The translations under genes and the position numbers were made by a program. Source: Heliobacteriaceae bacterium (lineage in GTDB: Bacteria > Cyanobacteriota > Vampirovibrionia > Gastranaerophilales > Gastranaerophilaceae). Taken from it: a stretch of DNA of 8,315 bases. The notes below the pieces were generated by a model. It saw nothing but the letters and a program-made list of their open reading frames with translations, was not told the origin of the DNA and did no database searches. How positions within the stretch are numbered: position 1 is the first letter of the stretch; each line of letters starts with the position of its first letter. The stretch is taken from positions 1 through 8,315 of the forward strand of contig JAIRZW010000165.1 of the NCBI GenBank assembly GCA_031267015.1, read 5' to 3'. This document shows, piece after piece, positions 1 through 4,653 of the stretch.

Positions 1-24
1 GATAGGTATTAAATCATTTGTCAT
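1..24 (-). CDS. 5' end of a gene leaving the window (partial)
   Basis: Eight codons, MTNDLIPI, run from an ATG at 24 to the window edge with no stop. The start is supported by an AGAGG ribosome site 7 nt upstream (32-36) and by an extended -10 box (TGG plus TATAAT, minus strand, 44-52). This little sequence does not identify the product. It lies downstream of, and in the same direction as, the small frameshifted ORF, but appears to have its own promoter with a very short leader. Confidence 0.5.
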
Positions 25-43
25 GCTTGTGCCTCTGGAGATT

Positions 44-52
44 ATTATACCA
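44..52 (-). promoter_or_regulatory. Extended -10 promoter for the gene at the window start
   Basis: On the minus strand the sequence reads TGG-TATAAT, an extended -10 match. A TTGAGA at 63-68 is only 13 nt upstream, too close for a normal -35, so the extended -10 would have to carry recognition. The predicted transcript start is about 12 nt before the AGAGG ribosome site and ATG at 24. Confidence 0.4.
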
Positions 53-69
53 CAAAAAACTGTCTCAAT

Positions 70-268
70 TTACATATACTTTTGTTCATAATCATCCATA
101 GCACGCTTGAGAGTATCTAAAATTCACAGTGCCGTTGCTTTTCATTTTGATAAGCTGATTTTCGGCGGTTTCTATTTTTTGGTCAAATAAAGCTTCCTGG
201 TTCGGTGTAAGGTCAGACGGAAGAATTTCAGCTTGTTTAAGTAATTGTTCTTTTGTGTATTTTTTCAT
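70..268 (-). pseudogene. Small ORF of unknown function, apparently frameshifted near its C-terminus
   Basis: An ATG at 268 follows an AGAAAGGA ribosome site at 6-nt spacing, so translation initiation looks real. The open frame gives 58 residues and stops at 92. The first 49 residues are charged and helical-looking, beginning MKKYTKEQLLKQ, with no signal peptide or membrane segment. After residue 49 the frame turns to RYSQACYG and stops. Removing one base from the four-A run at 119-122 (plus strand) would instead continue LDTLKRAMDDYEQKYM and stop at 70, giving a 65-residue protein with a consistent charged composition. I infer a 1-base insertion or a base-calling error. I do not recognise the family. 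The 58-residue form may also simply be the real product. Confidence 0.45.
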
Positions 269-317
269 GGTGTATCCTTTCTAAATGCTGTTATAATGAC
301 AATACATTGGAAATCCT

Positions 318-706
318 CCGTCATTGCGAGGCGGTAGCCGAAGCAATCCAGAAAGCCGGCGGTTATTGCAAGATTGCGTGATACAAATCTTCCCAATCCG
401 GATTAAAATTCTCAATCAATTTCAATTTATATTTTCTTGAACCGCCTTTAATCTGCTTTTCTCTTTGGATAGCTTGAGATATGTCTTCAAATATTTCATA
501 GTATCCCAACTTGTCAACCTCATATTTTTTAGTAAACCCGTCAGCCAATTTGTTTTTATGTTCATATACACGTTTTACTAAATCAGCGGTAACACCCGTA
601 TATAAAGTACCGTTGCGCTTATTAAATAATATATAGATGTAGCTTTGCTTGTTCATGATTTTTCTGGATTGCTTCGTCAAACCTTCGGTTTTCCTCGCAA
701 TGACGG
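318..706. mobile_element. Palindromic element carrying a GIY-YIG gene at its apex (copy A)
   Basis: The ends are a perfect 13-bp inverted repeat: ccgtcattgcgag at 318-330 and its complement at 694-706. Inside lies a second perfect 16-bp inverted repeat, cgaagcaatccagaaa at 339-354 and its complement at 661-676. Between outer and inner stems each arm has a small hairpin: ggc-ggta-gcc in the left arm and aacc-gaa-ggtt in the right. The 306-bp interior (355-660) is almost exactly filled by the GIY-YIG gene, with 8 nt after its stop and 4 nt before its ATG. Two gene-less copies with the same stems occur at 719-836 and 6856-6938. That this is a mobile unit is inferred from architecture. No target duplication was established. 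Confidence 0.6.
363..656 (-). CDS. GIY-YIG domain endonuclease, small single-domain (YhbQ/UPF0213-like)
   Basis: The 97-residue protein is one compact GIY-YIG nuclease domain with no added DNA-binding domain. Visible motifs are YIYIL (residues 6-10), YTG (19-21) for the GIY-YIG pair, R29 and H33 in the following helix, and the expected catalytic glutamate E66 in AIQREKQIK, followed by the usual W-DLY end. The family cuts DNA with a divalent metal; the role of these small members is poorly known. ATG at 656 fits family length, but no ribosome site precedes it. An alternative TTG at 680 would add eight residues encoded by the repeat arm. The gene fills the apex of a palindromic element, whose arms lie immediately on both sides, suggesting it travels with the element or acts on it. 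Confidence 0.85.
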   Translation of the reverse strand: MNKQSYIYILFNKRNGTLYTGVTADLVKRVYEHKNKLADGFTKKYEVDKLGYYEIFEDISQAIQREKQIKGGSRKYKLKLIENFNPDWEDLYHAILQ

Positions 707-718
707 GTGTGCTCCTTG

Positions 719-836
719 GTCATTGCGAGCGGCGCAAATGTTTCATTTGCGGAGCGCGGCAATCCAGAAAGCGGCAGTCGTAAAATTCTGGATTGCTTCG
801 CCCTGACGGAGGTCAATCCGTCGGGCTCGCAATGAC
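719..836. repeat. Palindromic element, gene-less (copy B)
   Basis: Outer stem gtcattgcgag at 719-729 pairs perfectly with 826-836. Inner stem gcaatccagaa at 759-769 pairs with 786-796, leaving a 16-nt loop. Each arm holds a side hairpin: gcaaatg/catttgc (734-740 with 744-750) in the left and cccgacgga/tccgtcggg with one bulge (801-810 with 817-825) in the right. It is separated from copy A by only 12 bp. It matches copy A without the nuclease gene, like a non-autonomous derivative. Confidence 0.75.
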
Positions 837-840
837 GGAT

Positions 841-999
841 ATTGTTAAGTTTCTTGTAGGTCATGGTGGTTAAAGCTTGCTTTTTGCAAGGGTGTATGGT
901 ATAATTAATGTTGTAAACACTTGTTATTAGTTAATTTAAGGAGATTGATTTATACGAAATCCAATATATTGCTGCGCTGATTTTCGGCGGCCTAAATGA
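841..999. other. Intergenic stretch with promoter, orphan ribosome site and possible gene remnant
   Basis: After copy B no intact gene is visible up to the prepilin-like gene. The stretch holds the promoter at 877-905 and an AAGGAG at 938-943. After that site, one frame reads YEIQYIAALIFGGLND to a TAA at 1001-1003, but has no start codon. Fifteen bases, gctgattttcggcgg at 976-990, are identical to 154-168 in the small frameshifted ORF. Confidence 0.35.
877..905 (+). promoter_or_regulatory. Strong-looking sigma-70 type promoter without an evident gene
   Basis: TTGCTT at 877-882 and TATAAT at 900-905 are 17 nt apart, and TGG precedes the -10. The -35 box lies inside a small inverted repeat, cttgc-ttttt-gcaag at 876-890, which could be an operator or chance. 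An AAGGAG ribosome site follows at 938-943 but has no ATG, GTG or well-spaced TTG after it. Confidence 0.5.
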
Positions 1000-1908
1000 T
1001 TAAATAATTGAATAACTTATCTCCTTACGCACCTCACGGTGAGGATAGCGGCCTTGGGGCCCCGGTAGCGGTAGCCATTGCCGAAAAATCTGCCACCAAC
1101 CTAACTCTGGAGTAGCCTCAGAGGCTGACCAGTAGATGCCGGACGCGATTCCGAGAAGGTTTCCGTTCATGTACATTGCGAGAAGTTCATCTCGATTCGG
1201 GAGTGAGTAATCAGGGTTCTGGTTTGTACAAGCCTGTGCAGCATGCTCAAAGTCAGAACTTGTCGCATTGGTTTTAACAACATCCGGTGCATAGGCCACC
1301 GATGTTTGGTCAGGGTAGATTACTGTTACAAAACCTATGTCTTGACCTACTTGGTTTGGTCTTCCAAGACCGTTCATGTCGTAAATAGCGTTTACGCATA
1401 CTCTATCTTGACCATAGTGGTTCGCTTCAGGAAGATCCTGCATACAGTTCGGGTTGTAAAACAAATTCACTGAATATCCGTTTGCCATCACAAAACCATA
1501 ACTTGGAGTGTCGGTTTTAGTTGTTACTCCATTTGACATGCCGCTTGCTAACTCATAAAGAGTAGTTGGCATGGTCATAGGAGTTTCAGACATTGATTTT
1601 ATCTTATTTGTTTCGGTTTCAATCCCGCAACTGCGTAAGTTAGCATTATCGCAAGTCTTAAGCATCTTTATTTGTTTTTTCAGGTGGTTTTCCACAAAAT
1701 CCTGTGCATCTGCTGCGTCTGCGATACCGCCATTTACCGTTATGATTCGCACACCTTCACCGATTATAGACCAAGCTCTTTTACGCGCTGTTGCATAATC
1801 CTTGTATTTTATATCTTTTATCAAAGTCGGAAGCACCAATGCCGCTACCACTCCGATTATACCGAGGGTTATTAACACCTCCGCTAAAGTAAAACCTGTC
1901 TTTTTCAT
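1000..1908 (-). CDS. Type IV prepilin-like protein with Lcl-type C-terminal domain, C-terminus frameshifted
   Basis: A class III signal (MKKTG|FTLAE) is expected to be cut by prepilin peptidase after G5; E10 is the conserved E5 of the mature protein, followed by a hydrophobic helix to about residue 30. The secreted part has DMNG...PN.VGQD (178-190) and, from about 235, LPNRDELLAMYMN...GIYWSASE, typical of the C-terminal domain attached to such prepilins. After WWQIF (271-275) the open frame yields an unfamiliar proline- and arginine-rich tail. Removing one base from the five-A run at 1084-1088 restores FGNGYRYRG...VRCVRR and a stop at 1017, matching how this domain normally ends (a substrate-like W..FGNG...VRCVR). 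So the gene carries a 1-base insertion or a sequencing error. An AGGAG lies 8 nt before the ATG. It lies downstream of the lysozyme gene. Confidence 0.8.
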   Translation of the reverse strand: MKKTGFTLAEVLITLGIIGVVAALVLPTLIKDIKYKDYATARKRAWSIIGEGVRIITVNGGIADAADAQDFVENHLKKQIKMLKTCDNANLRSCGIETETNKIKSMSETPMTMPTTLYELASGMSNGVTTKTDTPSYGFVMANGYSVNLFYNPNCMQDLPEANHYGQDRVCVNAIYDMNGLGRPNQVGQDIGFVTVIYPDQTSVAYAPDVVKTNATSSDFEHAAQACTNQNPDYSLPNRDELLAMYMNGNLLGIASGIYWSASEATPELGWWQIFRQWLPLPGPQGRYPHREVRKEISYSII

Positions 1909-2026
1909 TTGTAAAACTCCTGCGCTTATCTGTCATCAATTTGTAGCTTAGCAAGGTTTTGGCGTAATGAGAATGACATATTTTTACATTATTTCTGCAA
2001 TTTTGTGTAAAACCCTGACTTGTCCA

Positions 2027-2047
2027 TGTCATTCCCTCGCAATGACA
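2027..2047. repeat. Small hairpin, probable degenerate end of the palindromic element
   Basis: tgtcatt (2027-2033) pairs with aatgaca (2041-2047) around a 7-nt loop. The right half, ctcgcaatgac (2037-2046 region), equals the right terminus of copies A to C, so this is probably a decayed or minimal copy. A related gaatgacat at 1971-1979 pairs with 2026-2034. It lies between the lysozyme and prepilin-like genes, with no T run to mark a terminator on either strand. Confidence 0.4.
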
Positions 2048-2059
2048 GCCTTCTTCTAT

Positions 2060-2911
2060 CTAATATGGCTTTGAACTTACACTGTTTAAGTTGTAACCTT
2101 TAAACCAGTTTTCAACTCTGGTTTGGTATTCCTTCATCACATTCTCGTTTTGATTTTCTTGTTTGCCGCACTCAAGTCCGTCTTTATAAAGCTGTTTTAC
2201 AGCCGCCAAAGTTTTAGGGCCGGGCTTGCCTTCGGTGAACATATATATGTTCCAAAGTCTTCTTTCGCAAAGGCCAAGCAATTTATTTTTAGGGTCTTTG
2301 CCCCAATAGTTAACGTTTATAAGCGATGCGGCCGTGTCAAAATCACCTTTTTCTATGGCAGCCTGCAAGCCGGCAGTAAGTCTGTCCGGGCCTTTGTTAT
2401 AAACATAATCAATCAGCGCCTGTTTTTTTCTGAAATTCAAATTGCTGTAACCCATTACCGGCGCTTTGGCTTTGTTAAGGTCGTTTGCCAATAGTGTGTA
2501 AATCTCAATGTCACCAAGAGTCCTGCCTTCATAAGTTTTGTTCTTAATTTCTTCCGGGGTAAGATTGTGGCCGTAACCTATTGCCTGATTGCCAACGTCG
2601 TCGCTTATTGTTGTTCTTTTGCCTTCGTATGCAATAATCTGTTTAATAAAAGACTCTGTCATTTTTGTTGCTTCGGCTATGTCTGAAACTGTCTTTATAT
2701 TGGTAACTTTTTTCGGTTCCTGCTGCACATGTATCGTCGGTTTTGTTGCAAGGCTGCTATCGGGAAGCGGCCGGGTGGAATATGTCTCTTTAGGTCCGCT
2801 TTGTTCAAAAATCGGCGGATATGTTTTATTTTTTTTGCATGCTTTGTATAACAACCCGCCGGCTGTTATTGCTGTTGCTGCTGCAATAAATAGTTTTACT
2901 CTTGACATCAT
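2060..2911 (-). CDS. Membrane-anchored phage-type lysozyme (GH24-like)
   Basis: From ATG 2911 the protein has 283 residues. One N-terminal hydrophobic segment (about 5-22, VKLFIAAATAITAGGLLYKA) looks like a signal anchor, without a convincing lipobox at C25. A linker of about 50 residues rich in P, T and S follows, then a short LysM-like stretch (about 74-92) and a GH24 domain (about 92-235). The domain has E96 in AYEG, D105 nine residues on, as in T4 lysozyme E11/D20, and IGYGHNL. The position matching T4 Thr26 is A110 (QAIGYGH). The family hydrolyses the MurNAc-GlcNAc bond of peptidoglycan; here the site is probably the periplasm. The frame is open upstream to 3031, but the AGAGGAA at 2917-2923 selects 2911, and the upstream residues are repeat-encoded. 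A role in wall remodelling or pilus passage is only inference. Confidence 0.8.
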   Translation of the reverse strand: MMSRVKLFIAAATAITAGGLLYKACKKNKTYPPIFEQSGPKETYSTRPLPDSSLATKPTIHVQQEPKKVTNIKTVSDIAEATKMTESFIKQIIAYEGKRTTISDDVGNQAIGYGHNLTPEEIKNKTYEGRTLGDIEIYTLLANDLNKAKAPVMGYSNLNFRKKQALIDYVYNKGPDRLTAGLQAAIEKGDFDTAASLINVNYWGKDPKNKLLGLCERRLWNIYMFTEGKPGPKTLAAVKQLYKDGLECGKQENQNENVMKEYQTRVENWFKGYNLNSVSSKPY

Positions 2912-2916
2912 ATATG

Positions 2917-2923
2917 TTCCTCT
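2917..2923 (-). promoter_or_regulatory. Ribosome binding site deciding the lysozyme start
   Basis: AGAGGAA on the minus strand lies 5 nt before the ATG at 2911. It supports this start over the longer open frame, whose extra 40 residues come from the palindromic element in the leader. Confidence 0.7.
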
Positions 2924-2930
2924 TGGATTA

Positions 2931-3011
2931 TCCGCAGCTCGCAAAAGCGTGGTTTTGCTCGCGGGGACGTGCTGGGTGGCTTCGCCACACGGCGCACTTG
3001 CGGAAATCCGC
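2931..3011. repeat. Second-type palindromic element in the lysozyme 5' leader
   Basis: Outer stem tccgca (2931-2936) pairs with tgcgga (2999-3004). Inside are two hairpins: gcaaaa/ttttgc (2941-2946 with 2953-2958), and gtgc/gcac (2969-2972 with 2994-2997) enclosing gtggc/gccac (2976-2980 with 2984-2988). A further gcgga-aa-tccgc palindrome sits at 3000-3011. Its sequence is unlike copies A to C, but it has the same multi-hairpin plan. It lies downstream of the predicted lysozyme promoter, so it would be transcribed. Confidence 0.6.
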
Positions 3012-3016
3012 CCCCG

Positions 3017-3045
3017 TATATATTTAAACAATTCTTTCTGCGCAA
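3017..3045 (-). promoter_or_regulatory. Candidate promoter of the lysozyme gene
   Basis: On the minus strand TTGCGC (3040-3045) and TATATA (3017-3022) are 17 nt apart. The transcript would start near 3010 and have a leader of about 100 nt that includes almost all of the palindromic element before the ribosome site. Confidence 0.4.
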
Positions 3046-3097
3046 AATTGCCCGGATTTATTCATGTTTACAAAACTTTACAGTTAATGCAGGGTTT

Positions 3098-3127
3098 TTG
3101 TAAAAATTTTCATGTTTGTATTTTAAT
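3098..3127 (+). promoter_or_regulatory. Candidate promoter of the repeat protein-AKR-pab operon
   Basis: TTGTAA at 3098-3103 and TTTAAT at 3122-3127 are 18 nt apart in an AT-rich stretch. AAGGAG follows just before the ATG at 3167. Neither box is a full consensus match, so the call is tentative. No other good candidate was seen between the divergent lysozyme gene and 3167. Confidence 0.3.
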
Positions 3128-3166
3128 CATGTTTATTGTACACTTATTTTTAAAAAGGAGCACTAG

Positions 3167-3832
3167 ATGAATACATTAGCAAAAGAAACGTTTAGTGAAG
3201 AGGTCATTTACCGCAAAAACCACAAGACTATTGACAAAATTCACTTTTTTGACCCTGCAACAGGCGCAAAAGTCAGAACAAATCATTACGATTATTTTAA
3301 TGACGAGAAAATCCGCACAATAGACGAATTTGATATTGAAACCGGTAAGAAAATCCGCACAACAAGTTTTGTGCTCTATAAATCCGTTGATGAATTTGAC
3401 ATTGAAACCGGCAAAAAAATTCGGACAATAAATTACGACATCCACGACGAAAGCAAAATTGTTTCTGTTCAGGAATATGATTTGGACTACGAAAAAATCG
3501 TAAAAATTTCCTTGTTCAAGAAAAACAGCGATGATATCAGCCTGATTAAAGAAATTAACCCGGTTACAGAAAAAGTCGTTAAGTGGACAAGCTGCAAGGA
3601 CGCGGCAAAAAATGTTAAATCTATTTACGAGTACAAGCCGCGCAAAAGCGACTCCGTAAAATCAACTTACATGCACAAAGAAAACCACCGGAAAATCCAC
3701 ATGAAAGCTGATTATCGCAAACTGAACCCGCTCGGAGAAACCCAGAAAGAACATATGGCTAAGCTGATTGATAATTTATACAAAAATAACCTCAAGTTTG
3801 AGCTTGGCAGAAAAACAGGAGTTTTATTTTAA
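3167..3832 (+). CDS. Unrecognised cytoplasmic protein of about six degenerate short repeats
   Basis: The protein has 221 residues, without signal peptide or membrane segments. Residues about 22-175 form roughly six repeats of 22-26 residues with the pattern (I/V)xEFDxxTGKKIRT. The clearest units are FDPATGAKVRT (28-38), DEFDIETGKKIRT (53-65) and the identical DEFDIETGKKIRT (75-87). Later units are looser: QEYDLDYEKIVK, KEINPVTEKVVK and YEYKPRKSDSVK. Such repeats recall the YDP.TGK.I strings known from phytoplasma DUF2963 proteins, but I cannot assign a family. The C-terminal 50 residues are lysine-rich and non-repetitive. AAGGAG at 6-nt spacing supports the start. It is the first gene of a tight operon, with the reductase ATG 4 nt after its stop. 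Function is unknown. Confidence 0.8.
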   Translation: MNTLAKETFSEEVIYRKNHKTIDKIHFFDPATGAKVRTNHYDYFNDEKIRTIDEFDIETGKKIRTTSFVLYKSVDEFDIETGKKIRTINYDIHDESKIVSVQEYDLDYEKIVKISLFKKNSDDISLIKEINPVTEKVVKWTSCKDAAKNVKSIYEYKPRKSDSVKSTYMHKENHRKIHMKADYRKLNPLGETQKEHMAKLIDNLYKNNLKFELGRKTGVLF

Positions 3833-3836
3833 TAAG

Positions 3837-4652
3837 ATGCAGACAAAAACATTAAACAACGGAGTTCAAATTCCGGTTCTGGGCCTTGGTGTGTTTCAAT
3901 CCGGAAAAGACACTGCAGAAGCCGTAAGAGAGGCGCTTAACGCGGGTTACCGCCACATTGACACCGCCAAGATTTACGGCAACGAAGCAGACGTTGCACA
4001 AGGTATCAAAGACAGCGGCGTTGACAGAAAAGAAATTTTCATTACAACAAAGCTGTGGAACGACGACATGCGCGCACACAAGCAGCGCGAAGTTATTCAG
4101 CAGAGCCTGGATTTATTGCAGACGGATTATATTGATTTGTACCTGATTCACTGGCCCGTTGCGGGTGTTTTTGCCGAGTCGTGGAAAATCATGGAAGAAT
4201 ATTATAAGAAAGGCGTTTTGCGTGCAATCGGCGTAAGTAACTTCCATAAGCAGCATATGGACGAGCTTTTGAAGACCGCTGAAATCATTCCGGCCGCAAA
4301 CCAAATTGAACTTCACCCGTACCTGACGCAGGAAACATTGGTAAAAGAAAATTCAGACCTTGGAATCGCAACTGAATGCTGGAGCCCGATTGCGCGCGGC
4401 AAAGTGTTCAGCGACGAAACGCTTATTGCTCTGGCGCAAAAATACGGCAGGACTATCCCGCAAATCGTATTGCGCTGGGAGATTCAGCGCGGACTCATAA
4501 CCATTCCGAAATCAGTCCACAAAGATAGAATCATTGAAAATATACAGGTGTTTGATTTTGAACTTTCGGCCGAGGACATGGCAGTGATTTCCGGCCTTAA
4601 CCGCGATGAACGCATGATGCCGGAAGCCAATCCCGACACATTCACGTTTTAA
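3837..4652 (+). CDS. Aldo/keto reductase (AKR5-type, 2,5-diketogluconate reductase-like)
   Basis: This is a 271-residue (beta/alpha)8 NADPH-dependent oxidoreductase. The catalytic tetrad is complete: D42 and Y47 in HIDTAKIYGNE, K72 in ITTKLW and H105 in LIHWPV. GVSNF (132-136), NQIELHPYL (155-163) and the cofactor motif IPKSVHKDRIIEN (223-235, with K224, S225 and R231) are also present. Length is normal for the DkgA-like group, which reduces small aldehydes and ketones; the substrate cannot be read from the sequence. The start at 3837 fits the family N-terminus. A longer open frame reaches back into the previous gene. The nearest ribosome-like site, AGGAG at 3818-3822, is 14 nt upstream, so translation is probably coupled to the preceding gene. 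The next gene begins 2 nt after the last base of its stop. Confidence 0.93.
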   Translation: MQTKTLNNGVQIPVLGLGVFQSGKDTAEAVREALNAGYRHIDTAKIYGNEADVAQGIKDSGVDRKEIFITTKLWNDDMRAHKQREVIQQSLDLLQTDYIDLYLIHWPVAGVFAESWKIMEEYYKKGVLRAIGVSNFHKQHMDELLKTAEIIPAANQIELHPYLTQETLVKENSDLGIATECWSPIARGKVFSDETLIALAQKYGRTIPQIVLRWEIQRGLITIPKSVHKDRIIENIQVFDFELSAEDMAVISGLNRDERMMPEANPDTFTF

Positions 4653-4653
4653 T

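Noticed and set aside
318..836. Possible CRISPR array, from repeated short words
   Set aside because: The repeats are inverted and nested, without direct repeats of constant length or regular spacers.
622..864. An 80-codon minus-strand ORF
   Set aside because: It runs through the palindromic repeats of copies A and B, has no ribosome site, and its residues (such as HCE.., SVRAKQ) are translations of the repeat.
870..890. tRNA or rRNA genes
   Set aside because: No cloverleaf or conserved rRNA words were seen anywhere in the window; the small hairpin here is only a 5-bp inverted repeat.
1781..2032. An 83-codon minus-strand ORF between lysozyme and prepilin-like gene
   Set aside because: Overlaps the prepilin N-terminus in another frame, begins in a repeat fragment and has no ribosome site.
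2027..2047. Intrinsic terminator after the lysozyme gene
   Set aside because: The hairpin lacks a U tract on either strand and matches the end of the palindromic element.
2912..3031. A 40-residue N-terminal extension of the lysozyme
   Set aside because: It is encoded by the palindromic element; a good ribosome site and the signal-anchor position point to ATG 2911.
2589..3170. A 193-codon plus-strand ORF opposite the lysozyme gene
   Set aside because: It is antisense to a well-supported lysozyme and runs through the palindromic element and both promoter regions; no ribosome site and no recognisable domain.
3768..3836. Longer N-terminus of the aldo/keto reductase
   Set aside because: The extra 23 codons lie inside the preceding gene and have no family similarity; MQTKTLNNGVQIP is the normal beginning.
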